Source: Promethearchaeota archaeon (GTDB lineage: Archaea > Asgardarchaeota > Lokiarchaeia > Sigynarchaeales > SOKP01). From it: a stretch of DNA of 64,000 nucleotides. Both the position numbers and the translations under genes were made by a program. Position 1 is the stretch's first letter. Each line of letters starts with the position of its first letter. Below the pieces are notes generated by a model. The model ran no database searches. It was not told where the DNA came from and saw only the letters and a list, made by a program, of their open reading frames with translations. The stretch lies in assembly GCA_013375495.1 (NCBI GenBank), contig JABXKC010000015.1, positions 14,099 to 78,098 on the forward strand, written 5' to 3'. This document shows positions 55,181 through 63,897 of this stretch, piece after piece.

Positions 55181-56653
55181 TTAAGCTAAGTTAGCATTTT
55201 TTGATTCCTGAACTAAAATACTAAAATTCTTAACCATTTCTTCCAAACTAGGAAAGTTAGGCAGATTATGTTGTCCTAATTGGTTTGAGATTCTCTGTAC
55301 TTCCTTTGCTTCACCCACTAACCAGAAATAAAACGGTTTGGGTGCTTGTTCAGCAATTCTAACGATCTCATCAATGTTGTTTAAGGCTCTGAATTGCTTT
55401 GAGCAAAAAAGCATATTAAAAATGCCTTCTATGTTAGGATCATTTATTAAGGCTTTGTAGACTTGACTTGTTACAACTTCAGGTTCTATATTATTCATCA
55501 TAGCTTTTTCCATTGCAGGCCAAATATCTACAAAAGCAAACCGATTTGGAGGCATCCAATCAGGAAAAAACTCAAGGAGAAGACTATATGCTTTATCTCC
55601 TAGATTGGGAAGTTTCAAACCGTACTTCATAGTAAGATCGGCAGTTATTGATCCAGCTCCTCCAGAACCTGCTACGAATGAAACATTACCTTTTTTTGGG
55701 AAAGATTTTCCGGTTTTATACATAATTGAGAATGAACGAGCGTATTGAAAAAGTTCGTAAAAGCTGCTAACATAGATTACCCCTGATTGTTTAATAACTC
55801 CGTTGATTAATCGCGCATTTTCGGCCATAGACCCCGTATGACTACGAATAGCTTTTTGACCTTGAGAGGTAACCCCACTTCTAAGCAAGATTATAATTTT
55901 ATTTGGCATAGATCTGGCTTTTTTACATAGATCAATAAATTTCCTCGGATCTTTAAAAGATTCTAAATAAATAGCAATAACATTTACCGTATCGTCCGTT
56001 AGCATATATTCTAAAAATTCGATTTCGCTCAAGTCTGTTTTATTTCCAACCGAACAAGAATATCTAAACCCTAAATTTGGATATTGCGTCATTAAGTGCA
56101 TTAGATATCCCCCATTCAACATTCCGGATTGACTAATTATTCCAATATTACCCCTTTTAAAAGTAGAAAACACGCCAAATCCGGAGAAAAATCCTTCTTT
56201 TTCCTCGCTGTCGCTGTCCCCATCAAAAGTACTAAGCCCCATACAATTAGGCCCGACGATTCTGATTTTAGTGAAATTTTGTGTTATTTCGATTATTTTT
56301 TTTTTTAATTCCAAGCCTTTGTCGCCGACTTCTTCGAACCCTGATGCTTCAATAATCGCACCTTTAACGCCTTTTTTTATGCAATCTTTTAGGAGGTCAG
56401 GAATAAATCTATTTGGAACGTAAAAAATCGCGATATCAACATCTTCTTTGATATCCAAAATAGATTTTTTGAATTCTAAGTCGTATAGTTTGCCTTCTGC
56501 GTTTGGGTTTACAAGATAAACTTTTCCTTTGAAGTTATTAGTTATAAGGTTAGTAGTGATTCGAAATCCGCCTTTCGCGAATTTTTTTGAGGCTCCAATG
56601 ACAGCCACAGATTTTGGGTGCAAAAACACATCTATTATTTCCGAGTTTACCAA
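55181..56653 (-). CDS. ADP-forming acyl-CoA synthetase, alpha-type subunit
   Basis: 490 residues. CoA-binding Rossmann domain (about 8-130) starting PKSVAVIGASKKFAKGG; succinyl-CoA ligase-like domain (about 155-300) with GIISQSGMLNGGYL and the SHTGSMAENARLI segment; a second ligase domain to the end. These enzymes make ATP from acetyl-CoA or other acyl-CoAs in anaerobic archaea. The ATP-grasp beta part is absent and is not in this window, so a partner must be coded elsewhere, or the protein is a diverged homologue. Confidence 0.85.
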   Translation of the reverse strand: MVNSEIIDVFLHPKSVAVIGASKKFAKGGFRITTNLITNNFKGKVYLVNPNAEGKLYDLEFKKSILDIKEDVDIAIFYVPNRFIPDLLKDCIKKGVKGAIIEASGFEEVGDKGLELKKKIIEITQNFTKIRIVGPNCMGLSTFDGDSDSEEKEGFFSGFGVFSTFKRGNIGIISQSGMLNGGYLMHLMTQYPNLGFRYSCSVGNKTDLSEIEFLEYMLTDDTVNVIAIYLESFKDPRKFIDLCKKARSMPNKIIILLRSGVTSQGQKAIRSHTGSMAENARLINGVIKQSGVIYVSSFYELFQYARSFSIMYKTGKSFPKKGNVSFVAGSGGAGSITADLTMKYGLKLPNLGDKAYSLLLEFFPDWMPPNRFAFVDIWPAMEKAMMNNIEPEVVTSQVYKALINDPNIEGIFNMLFCSKQFRALNNIDEIVRIAEQAPKPFYFWLVGEAKEVQRISNQLGQHNLPNFPSLEEMVKNFSILVQESKNANLA

Positions 56654-56836
56654 TTCTATGCAACTGTGTGATTTTTTTAAGGTTAAATCTTATAAATTAA
56701 ATCTGACAGAATGTGATAATAAAACTTAATTAGTTTCGTTAGAAAAAGAATGAACCAAGTTAAATTATTCGAAATACAACTTGTTTGTTATTGTAACTCG
56801 AAATAATAGAAAACTCTCATAGTCATCTCCCTTATA

Positions 56837-57085
56837 ATGATGACCTTACATTCAAATGTTACTATGCAAAATATTGATTGGAATATTTATCGTCATCCTA
56901 AATTTCTTCAAACTTTAGATATTACTTTAAACGAGCGTAAATACCTGAATTTATTCTTAAAAAGAAGTAAATTTGAAAATATCGGAAATTTAGAAGATAT
57001 GAGAAAAAGCAGGTTAGTTCCGGCTAGTAAGGGATTCATTTCCTCAAAGTATTTCGTTCAAGAAAAAGTCGGTATCGATATTTAG
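56837..57085 (+). CDS. Small hypothetical protein
   Basis: 82 codons from ATG 56837 (a second ATG follows at once). The peptide is basic with a plausible composition (ERKYLNLFLKRSKFENIG) but no recognised motif. It sits alone between the acyl-CoA synthetase and the wHTH gene, with no clear Shine-Dalgarno sequence. It might be chance. Confidence 0.3.
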   Translation: MMTLHSNVTMQNIDWNIYRHPKFLQTLDITLNERKYLNLFLKRSKFENIGNLEDMRKSRLVPASKGFISSKYFVQEKVGIDI

Positions 57086-57220
57086 CAAGATTCTCATTAA
57101 ATTCATTTCTGATTTTTAATGTAGATACTTATTAATCCTCTTTTTGGTTATCTTAAGCTTATTTTATTTAAAAAAAAACAAAACTCAATACAAACATTTA
57201 AATAGAAAAAGTAATAATTG

Positions 57221-57253
57221 TTTTTATAGTAAAAAGGATTTTTACAGTAAAAA
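57221..57253 (+). promoter_or_regulatory. Tandem operator-like repeats before the wHTH gene
   Basis: TTTTTATAGTAAAAA at 57221-57235 and TTTTTACAGTAAAAA at 57239-57253, 18 bases apart, each a near-dyad. A TATA-like TTTAAATA lies at about 57197, so the repeats cover the expected transcription start. They are good candidates for autoregulation by the winged-helix protein coded 17 bases downstream. Confidence 0.5.
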
Positions 57254-57269
57254 AGTATTGTGATTTTTT

Positions 57270-57698
57270 ATGCCAGAAAATGATCAAAAAAAAGAGAAAA
57301 AGAAGCCAATCTTTGAAAAGGTTGGTCTTGTGTTTCGAAATCCTATGAGAGTAGAAATACTTAGGGAGCTTTCTTCAAGTTCTCAGCGACCTGTAGATTT
57401 AGCAAATAAATTGGAAGTTGAACGTCAAAACATTAATTATCACATAGGTGCGTTAAAGAGAGGAGGAATAATTAAAACGCAGAAAATGGAAGTTTCAGAA
57501 GAGGAAGCTTCAAAACTGAAAGGTGCAATAGTGAATAAAGTAACTGAGAATGGAAAGTTAAAAATTTCTTATGGAGTCGAACTTACAAAGAACGGAAAAG
57601 AGATAGCTAACCAATTTATAGATCCTCTTTACGAAGAGGCAAATTTAGAAGAAGCGCATAAAAAAGAGCGTAACAATAAAAAAAAAGGAGGAAAATAG
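57270..57698 (+). CDS. Winged-helix transcriptional regulator (ArsR-like)
   Basis: 142 residues. Lys-rich start, then a winged helix (about 20-100): FRNPMRVEILRELSSSSQRPVDLANKLEVERQNINYHIGALKRGGII, the recognition helix being RQNINYHIGALK. A Lys-rich tail ends KKKGGK. Such proteins act as dimeric repressors. Its end holds a strong GGAGG for the next gene, whose ATG follows after 3 bases, so the two are one operon. Confidence 0.88.
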   Translation: MPENDQKKEKKKPIFEKVGLVFRNPMRVEILRELSSSSQRPVDLANKLEVERQNINYHIGALKRGGIIKTQKMEVSEEEASKLKGAIVNKVTENGKLKISYGVELTKNGKEIANQFIDPLYEEANLEEAHKKERNNKKKGGK

Positions 57699-57701
57699 GT
57701 T

Positions 57702-58733
57702 ATGAAGAATGTAAGCGTTCAAATTGTAGAAATGTTGTTTGAAAATCCATTAGAAATTTTGGAATTCGGAAAACTTCAAGCTCACGGTAATATGACAATT
57801 ATCCCGATTATCTATAAGGGTAAAACCTTAGAATTTATTAGCGTTAAAGAAGCCGAAGAACTCGGTTTAATAAGTATAAATGAGACAGACACAGTTAGTC
57901 AATTGGAAGTTGTTAACAATAGCGATAAACAAGTCTTAATCCCTTTTGGAGTAACAGTTCATGGTGGAAAACAAGATAGAACCATATGGGAACCGATTCT
58001 TTTAGCAGCAGGAGGAAAGCAAAATATTTCCGGTACCAATAAAGGAGCAATGGAGCAAAAATACACGATCCCCGCGAAATGTGTAGAACAATCGAGATGG
58101 AACTATCGCAAGGGAAAAGGATTTAAATCTTCCAATACAAGACTACATCCCAATGTTGCTTACGAAGCTATATCATCTGCTGGTCAGGGCTCAGTTTGGA
58201 ACGAGATCCAAGCGTATAGATCTGAAATGAAATACAGCAGTGGTATTGCCCCAACTCAAAGCTATCTAGAAATGACCGAAAACATTGAAAAAGAAACAGA
58301 AAAAATCGTAAAAGCGTTTGAAAATCTAGAGGATCAATGTGGGATAGCTACTTTTATCAACGGTGAGTTCATTGGTATAGAATTTTATGCCAATCCGCAT
58401 GTATGGGAAGCAATGAGTAAAGACATCCTTAAAGCGTTTGCCATCGAATCGCTGAGATTTAAAGACAAATCCTTTAACGAGAAAGCAGATCTAAGCGAGA
58501 ATCAATTGATTAAAGTTCTACAGCGCCTTAAATTGAAATTAACTACTAGAAAAGGTATTGGCCTTGGCGAAGTGGTCGAATTTGAGTCGCAAGATAAAAA
58601 ATGGCGGGGTAATACTCTTGTACACGAAAATTCATTAGTTCAGTTTTATATCGTGTCGAAGAGAGGAGGAAGTACTCAACAGAATCAAAGAGAGCAGTTT
58701 TTTCAAACGAACATTAGTCAGAGGTATATTTAA
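57702..58733 (+). CDS. ARPP-1 domain protein
   Basis: 343 residues. The pattern matches the ARPP-1 family (ARG- and rhodanese/phosphatase-associated, DUF6569): NMTIIPIIYKGK, a variable core, NNSDKQVLIPFGVTVHGGKQDRTI, then IPAKCVEQSRWNYRKGKGF and QGSVWNEI. The usual LLLDGEELVGGKQNR reads here GVTVHGGKQDR, keeping the GGKQ core. ARPP-1 is associated with signalling and phosphatase contexts but its activity is unknown. A GGAGG lies about 13 bases before the ATG. Partner of the wHTH regulator. Confidence 0.82.
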   Translation: MKNVSVQIVEMLFENPLEILEFGKLQAHGNMTIIPIIYKGKTLEFISVKEAEELGLISINETDTVSQLEVVNNSDKQVLIPFGVTVHGGKQDRTIWEPILLAAGGKQNISGTNKGAMEQKYTIPAKCVEQSRWNYRKGKGFKSSNTRLHPNVAYEAISSAGQGSVWNEIQAYRSEMKYSSGIAPTQSYLEMTENIEKETEKIVKAFENLEDQCGIATFINGEFIGIEFYANPHVWEAMSKDILKAFAIESLRFKDKSFNEKADLSENQLIKVLQRLKLKLTTRKGIGLGEVVEFESQDKKWRGNTLVHENSLVQFYIVSKRGGSTQQNQREQFFQTNISQRYI

Positions 58734-58922
58734 TATCTAAGGGAAAGGTAGGTAAAGTTTTTGAACATAAAACTTTAATTTCATTTTTTTTTAATTCTTA
58801 TTTCTTTACATTATTGAAGCAAAATGTTAAATGTTCCTAATACTTAATTTGAAGATAAAATTTGAAAAGTTCAAAATCCGGAATCTCTCAATCAGCGCAT
58901 TTAAAAGTTATAATCCTAATAA

Positions 58923-59882
58923 CTATAACATTTTACTTTTAACAATACTGCTGAACATATTAACAAATGCGTTAAAATCTTTGTTCATATAATAGATACC
59001 CATTGGATCCCGGCTCTTTAATGCAAGCAAATAGTACGGCAAAGTTTTCTCCCCTAAAGTGACCGGTTTGAACAAGAAATATTTGCCCATTTTTCTAACA
59101 ACTATTTGATCTTCTTGTTGTTCCAACCCCATATCTTCAAAAACATCATTAAGTGTCAAAAAATAAGCAATTGTGCTACTTAAAAGTTTTTTTGACTCGT
59201 CATCATTGAAGAAGGAACCTAATATAATCGAATTTTTATCGGTAATGAGTAACCCCTCACAATCAAGTTTTTTCGCAAATTTCTCAATCGTTTTTTGTAA
59301 TAGCTCTGCTTTCGGATATAACTTAAGTAGTATTTTAGACATCGCATTCATGATTGTATATGGATTATATACTGACGTTGTAAAGAATTGAAGCTTCTCG
59401 TAATTCACCTTCTCAATAATTGCTTTATTTATCGCAAGTATTTCAGATTTTATTTGTTTTTCAACTCTATGAATTAATTTCGGATCATATTTATGAAAGA
59501 AAATATTGATATAGGGTTCAATTTTCAATTCTTTGAATTTTTCAACGACATCATATAAATAACTCAGAGATTCTTTGGTACGAGAAGCATCTAATATATC
59601 AATAACATAGATGGCGACTTCTGTATCGTCAAAATATTTGCTGGGGTTTTCTAGGTAGGAAATAAGAGAACTCTTTTGACCTCCTAAATCCCATTCGGTG
59701 ATTTCCCTTCCCAATAATTTAAAATTAGTTATCTGGGCACCCCTCGTTGGTTCAATTAAAGCAATTTTTGAGAATTCTCTCTGGAGAGCTAAAATTATAC
59801 TTGTTTTACCTGCTCCATCCAACCCTGTGAACAAAATCTTATACGTTTTTTCTTTAGGCTCCCCTTCCTTTTCATTAAACAA
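58923..59882 (-). CDS. Second Rag/Arf-like GTPase with C-terminal roadblock-like domain
   Basis: 319 residues. G domain (about 15-195): GLDGAGKTSI (G1), WDLGGQKSSL (G3), FHKYDPK (G4, close to the HKMD of Rag). C-terminal part (about 200-315) with CEGLLITDKNSIILGSFF and YFLFKPVTLG strands, roadblock/longin-like. It shares architecture and motif spacing with the gene at 48987; the two could form a heterodimer as Gtr1-Gtr2 do, but that is inference. Single gene with wide spacers on both sides. Confidence 0.85.
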   Translation of the reverse strand: MFNEKEGEPKEKTYKILFTGLDGAGKTSIILALQREFSKIALIEPTRGAQITNFKLLGREITEWDLGGQKSSLISYLENPSKYFDDTEVAIYVIDILDASRTKESLSYLYDVVEKFKELKIEPYINIFFHKYDPKLIHRVEKQIKSEILAINKAIIEKVNYEKLQFFTTSVYNPYTIMNAMSKILLKLYPKAELLQKTIEKFAKKLDCEGLLITDKNSIILGSFFNDDESKKLLSSTIAYFLTLNDVFEDMGLEQQEDQIVVRKMGKYFLFKPVTLGEKTLPYYLLALKSRDPMGIYYMNKDFNAFVNMFSSIVKSKML

Positions 59883-60216
59883 TAAAGAATCTTCCAGTAG
59901 ATTTACACCTCAATACTTTATTAGCGTCGGATTGAAAAATAGCTTCGCCAAGAATTAAACGATTAAGTTGGTATTTAAATTTATGTTAATAATAATAAAT
60001 CTGTATTTATTATTGATCTCTATAAAATTTAAAGCTAAAAAAATAATTCTATCGTGTTTGAATTTGTTCATGATACAACATTAAAAAAAGTAATAATCTG
60101 GAACATACTCCCACTCTTTAATCTCGAAACATTAATCGTATTTTTTCACCAATAATATTATATTTCTACGTTCCCTATAATTTTTTGACAAATTTAGATA
60201 AAAAAAGGAACCGAAG
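59883..60216. other. Spacer with copy 1 of the 34-nt element
   Basis: 334 bases between divergent genes, AT-rich, no convincing gene. The only structured part is the conserved element at 60098-60131. Confidence 0.4.
60098..60131 (-). repeat. Conserved 34-nt element, copy 1
   Basis: On the plus strand it begins CTGGAACATACTCCCACTC and ends TCTCGAAACA. Read on the minus strand it codes CFEIKEWEYVPD, followed by a short tail and stop. It shares most of its bases with copies at 60698 and 63687. Confidence 0.7.
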
Positions 60217-60609
60217 TTGAAGGAAAAAAATAGACTTAAATTAACGTTAATTGCTTGGAAAATATTAAATAGTCTCTGTATTCTGTTCAGCGCATTTTTA
60301 TTAATGACTATTTTAACGGCTTTTTATTATCTCACTGCTGAACCTCCAAATACACCGTGCCTTATGTGTGTTGGTTGTCCCTGCCCATACAGAGATTTTA
60401 TCATCGCCAGAAATTATTATCTTAATTTTTTATTCCCAGCCTTACTTTTACTTAATATCATATCTATCTCTATTTGTCTTCTTTTAATTACATTTCTGAA
60501 ACATAGGTATGACTACCTCAAATTAACCCTTTTTAAAAAAAAATATGGAAACAGTGAGGATTTATTGAAGAATTATAAGGCTACACTTCAATCTAGTGAA
60601 TTAAATTAG
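60217..60609 (+). CDS. Small membrane protein with Cys cluster
   Basis: 130 residues, TTG start. Two membrane helices (about 12-42 and 68-96) flank a loop with CLMCVGCPC, four Cys that could bind metal or form disulphides on the outer side. The tail is basic. No family recognised. The 34-nt element lies 86 bases upstream, as another copy lies upstream of the next gene. Confidence 0.55.
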   Translation: MKEKNRLKLTLIAWKILNSLCILFSAFLLMTILTAFYYLTAEPPNTPCLMCVGCPCPYRDFIIARNYYLNFLFPALLLLNIISISICLLLITFLKHRYDYLKLTLFKKKYGNSEDLLKNYKATLQSSELN

Positions 60610-60697
60610 AGCGGAACGATCCTGAGAAGTCCTACGAACTTCGAAATCTCTTCTAATTCTCAATTTTAGAAAAAATTGAAAATTGAAGTAAATAACT

Positions 60698-60731
60698 CCG
60701 GAACAAGCTCCCATCCTTCAATTTCGAAACA
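60698..60731 (-). repeat. Conserved 34-nt element, copy 2
   Basis: Plus strand CCGGAACAAGCTCCCATCC ... TTTCGAAACA. On the minus strand it codes CFEIEGWELVPE inside a 23-codon frame with two ATGs (60666-60737), ending FNFF. It lies 117 bases before the ATC-hydrolase-like gene. Confidence 0.7.
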
Positions 60732-60847
60732 CATCATCGTCCAACTAAATATTTTTACATAAATGGGGAAAAAATAAAAGTGAAAATATCCTACTTCTGA
60801 TTAAGTTTTAATCCACATAAAAAATTAAAATTGGAGGAAAATCTAAT

Positions 60848-61585
60848 ATGCCTGAAAAAATTGTAAAAGATTATTATATGAAAAATAAAGCAAAATTTAT
60901 GACTCAGTTCGATAAATTCATTCACATTTCAAAAGATTTATTGGTAAAACAATTCAATGAATCACAGATGGAAGTAATATTCGATAAAATGCGAAAAGAA
61001 TATGAGAATTTGATCCCAGAAATACCATATATCGGTGGTAGAAGAAATCCATTTACATCCATGCTCGTTGATTGTGTTGCTATGCTCGCGTTTTTTCGTA
61101 CTCTTGAAAATGAGGGCTTGTCTTACGGTGAAATTGGCGAATTTAATTATGGATTTTGGGAAAAAATTAACAAGATTAGAGTTCATAAATTAGAAAAATT
61201 GGGACAAAATCCTATTGATCAATATTTTAATGAGACATATCTCACTTTTACTAAAAATCTCGCAAAAACTTCACAACTGAGAAAATATCCAGACGATTGG
61301 GTCATGGAGTACGTAGAAGGTGATGGTAAGACATTCGATTACGGTAATAAATTCACTGAATGTGGAGTTCATAAAGTATTCAAGAAACTAGGGGCTGAAA
61401 AATACGTTCCTTTCTTATGTTTGACCGATTTCGCTCTGGGTAATGTATATGGATTTGGATTTACTCGAACTCAAACCCTCGGAAATGGCGATCCAATATG
61501 TGATCATACCTTTTTGAAAAAAGGAACAACTCCGCGAGCATGGCCCCCAGATAAATTACAAGAATTTAAGATGAAATTAGAATGA
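60848..61585 (+). CDS. ATC-hydrolase-family protein
   Basis: 245 residues. The sequence follows the L-2-amino-thiazoline-4-carboxylic acid hydrolase family: an N-terminal helical part, GGRRNPFTSMLVDCVAMLAFFRTL near residue 60, ECGVHKVFKKLGAEKYVPFLCLTDF near 177, and TLGNGDPICDHTFLKK near the end. The named activity opens a thiazoline ring to give cysteine derivatives, but most family members are unstudied. A GGAGG lies 10 bases before the ATG. Confidence 0.8.
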   Translation: MPEKIVKDYYMKNKAKFMTQFDKFIHISKDLLVKQFNESQMEVIFDKMRKEYENLIPEIPYIGGRRNPFTSMLVDCVAMLAFFRTLENEGLSYGEIGEFNYGFWEKINKIRVHKLEKLGQNPIDQYFNETYLTFTKNLAKTSQLRKYPDDWVMEYVEGDGKTFDYGNKFTECGVHKVFKKLGAEKYVPFLCLTDFALGNVYGFGFTRTQTLGNGDPICDHTFLKKGTTPRAWPPDKLQEFKMKLE

Positions 61586-61900
61586 AATCTGACATCCTAG
61601 ATTTCGTTGTAAGGTTTAGATGTACTAATAGATTTAATCTTTTTTTTTAATCTTAAATTTTCATTGAAATCAGACTCTGAATTTACCATTCACTAATTTT
61701 TTTTAAATCCTACGATGCTCTCTTCCTTCAAGTCACTAAACTTTGCATTTTTGCAGTAAAGGAGAACGAAAATAAATGGAAATATTATAAGTTAATATAC
61801 AATTTCTGAGGGATAAACTATTTACATCATCGTTCTTTTTCTTAAATAGTTCAGTATGAACTGATAAAAAAAAAATTTTATATGAAAACTGGTTTTAAAA
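61586..61900. other. Spacer before the cold-shock gene
   Basis: 315 bases, AT-rich, no gene. Near its right end are a small palindrome AGTTCAGTATGAACT (61848-61862) and a TATA-like TTTTATAT (61876-61883), placing the expected start of transcription close to the TTG start codon. Confidence 0.4.
61848..61883 (+). promoter_or_regulatory. Palindrome and TATA-like promoter of the cold-shock gene
   Basis: AGTTCA-GTA-TGAACT lies 13 bases upstream of TTTTATAT, which is 17 bases before the start codon. The palindrome could be a regulator site next to the BRE; the short distance suggests a leaderless or nearly leaderless mRNA. Confidence 0.4.
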
Positions 61901-62143
61901 TTGACTATAGGTACAGTTAAATGGTTTGATAACCGTAAAGGTTATGGATTTATTGCAACTGAAGAAGAAGGAGATATCTTCGTTCATCACTCTGCTATTG
62001 TTAAGGAGAATGATGAATATGCTACACTAAACGAAGAGGATAAAGTAGAATTTGAGATCACTCAGGGTGATAAGGGTCCTGCTGCGAGTAATGTAGTAGT
62101 AACTGAAGCCGCTCCTGCGCAAGTTCGAGATTTTCGATATTAG
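61901..62143 (+). CDS. Cold-shock domain protein
   Basis: 80 residues, TTG start. The cold-shock OB fold is complete: GTVKWFDNRKGYGFIATEEEGDIFVHHSAI holds RNP1 (KGYGFI) and RNP2 (DIFVHH), single-stranded nucleic acid-binding motifs. The end (about 68-80) is an Ala/Pro-rich tail. These proteins act as RNA chaperones. CspA-type proteins are common in bacteria and patchy in archaea, so acquisition by transfer is possible. Confidence 0.95.
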   Translation: MTIGTVKWFDNRKGYGFIATEEEGDIFVHHSAIVKENDEYATLNEEDKVEFEITQGDKGPAASNVVVTEAAPAQVRDFRY

Positions 62144-62271
62144 ACTTCTTTTTGTTACAAATCAATAAAATATAATAATATTTAATAGGTAGTAGGTAGT
62201 AATTAGTAAGACTTAGTTTTGCGATTGTTATCGAATCTTATCTTTTTTTATTTCTTGAAGAAAGAACGTTT

Positions 62272-62664
62272 TTAGATGAGAGGAATGTTATTAATATCTA
62301 AAGATTTAGGAATTCTTCTATTTCGTTCTAAATAAGAAACTTCATGCCGTAAATATCTCCAAGATATTTCGCATTTCTCTGATTTACCAGCAACTGCCGT
62401 TTCAAATTCCCAAGGATTAATTATAACTAAATCCCCTTTTCTTATCCACACCCGTTTTTTGATTTTTCCTCGAATTCTCCCATTACGGTGTTTTCCGTCT
62501 TCACAATAAACACCCATCCGCTCTTGACCATAAATGTCAGTAACCCGAGCAAACATTTCTCCATTCTTTCTATAGGGCATTTTTACTCTCGATACTGTTG
62601 GAGTTGGAGAAGGCGTGTAACTCCTCCGTCCTCTTTTTACCTGTTTTTTTTTCATCTTTGGCAT
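62272..62664 (-). CDS. Translation initiation factor aIF1A
   Basis: 130 residues. S1/OB-fold factor that, with aIF1 and aIF2, places initiator tRNA on the small subunit. Motifs: MFARVTDIYGQERMGVYCEDGKHRNGRIRGKIKKRVWIRKGDLVIINPWEF (about 37-87) and a helical C-terminus with YLRHEVSYLE. The N-terminus is a basic tail (KKKQVKRGRRS), as in eukaryotic eIF1A. Single gene, convergent with the cold-shock gene. Confidence 0.94.
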   Translation of the reverse strand: MPKMKKKQVKRGRRSYTPSPTPTVSRVKMPYRKNGEMFARVTDIYGQERMGVYCEDGKHRNGRIRGKIKKRVWIRKGDLVIINPWEFETAVAGKSEKCEISWRYLRHEVSYLERNRRIPKSLDINNIPLI

Positions 62665-62985
62665 ATTTATTCTGCTCTTTAGTTTTTTAAGCTAGTTAAT
62701 ATTATAAATCCGATTTCCTGTAAATGGAAAGATTTGAATTTTTTATTCGAAGTGAAAATCGGAATATGCTTCGCATAAAACTCGCAAGATGCGAATTGAA
62801 AATGTAAAACTCGGTTAAATTTAAAACATATCTTTATAATCTAATAAGATAATACTAATTTCTTTATAGCTTTTTCTTAATCATTTCAATTTAATTTTTG
62901 GTTTCTTATTCCAAAAAATCACAAGAAATCTTGGCTATATGCCAATGGAGTAAAACCTCCGGAATCCTTTTTCGCAACATCAATC
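62665..62985. other. Spacer with a hairpin-forming repeat upstream of aIF1A
   Basis: 321 bases without a clear gene. TTCGCAT (62770-62776) pairs with ATGCGAA (62789-62795) around a 12-base loop, about 105 bases upstream of the aIF1A start. No other structure stands out. Confidence 0.4.
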
Positions 62986-63168
62986 ATGGCCACTTTTCCC
63001 GTTTTACGATATAAAATGACCAATATTTATCCCCACGATAAATTAACCTATTTCTATACCATATTATTGTTTATCTCTAACCTTTTAGCAAGCTCTATAT
63101 GCATTATTATATTTGCGTATACACTTAGCAAGATGAAAACATTTAGGAAATCTTTGAAGAAGCAATAA
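62986..63168 (+). CDS. Possible small single-helix membrane protein
   Basis: 60 codons from ATG 62986, with a basic N-terminus, a predicted membrane helix (about 24-46) and a Lys-rich end (KTFRKSLKKQ). The positive-inside charge pattern is consistent with a real membrane protein, but no family or ribosome-binding site supports it. Confidence 0.35.
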   Translation: MATFPVLRYKMTNIYPHDKLTYFYTILLFISNLLASSICIIIFAYTLSKMKTFRKSLKKQ

Positions 63169-63242
63169 ATTTTTCAATGTTTACTAAAGAATACTTCAGC
63201 CTCGAAACCTTTATCGTTTGCTACTCATAAAAAATTAAAGCT

Positions 63243-63554
63243 TTAATAAGGTAGCAAATCCGATACCATATTCCATACAGCGTCGTATATTACGGAATAT
63301 CCTAAAATAAAATACACAATTGTGCCTACAATATAGATAACTATCGCGGCAATCGATTTCCATTTTTGTTCTGTCTTATTATATCCAATTATCCCAAGGA
63401 TTAACCCCATTAAACCAGTACCGCTTACGGCTAAGGAACCAAAAATAGCTACACTTGGAAGTATTCCTTGGCTTGTTAATATCGCCAATATAGGACTTAC
63501 CAAGCTTATTAAAGCCAAAATAAGAGCTAAATCCGCATATTTCTTTTTTTCCAC
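63243..63554 (-). CDS. Small membrane protein, DUF4190-like
   Basis: 103 residues with three predicted helices (about 8-28, 34-58, 68-92) and a GLILGIIGYNK turn like that of DUF4190 and similar small families. Basic N-terminus MEKKKYA. Function unknown. Confidence 0.55.
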   Translation of the reverse strand: MEKKKYADLALILALISLVSPILAILTSQGILPSVAIFGSLAVSGTGLMGLILGIIGYNKTEQKWKSIAAIVIYIVGTIVYFILGYSVIYDAVWNMVSDLLPY

Positions 63555-63897
63555 GTAAAATCACATTAAAATATAATTATTTAAAGAACTATAAGTCTTT
63601 TTTGTATTAAAACTTAAACTCGAAGAATTTCTAAAAGTACTTATTTCAGAAAAATCTGTGAAAATGAAAATTTTAGATTTAAAAATCCGGAACACACTCC
63701 CACCCTTCAAGCTCGAAATCAAAACAAGTTCTAAGGAGAAAATAAATAAAAAATAGAAGCAGTTAGTTTTTAATTAATAGAATTCTTGACGATGACTAAT
63801 AAAAGAAATAAAAATAATTATTTACTAATCTGGTTTGTAATAAAATGAATTATTATCTGCTTTTAAGATACGTGTAAACAACGTTTCTCACTTACAA
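63555..63897. other. Spacer with copy 3 of the 34-nt element
   Basis: About 340 AT-rich bases with no gene. The only recognisable feature is the conserved element at 63687-63720. Confidence 0.4.
63687..63720 (-). repeat. Conserved 34-nt element, copy 3
   Basis: Plus strand CCGGAACACACTCCCACCC ... GCTCGAAATC. On the minus strand it codes FELEGWECVPDF followed by a stop, within a longer open frame that lacks a start codon. No gene starts downstream within the window. Confidence 0.7.

Noticed and set aside
60666..60737. 23-codon micro-ORF containing copy 2 of the 34-nt element
   Set aside because: Not called as a gene, because copies 1 and 3 lack a start codon in the same frame; kept as part of the repeat finding.
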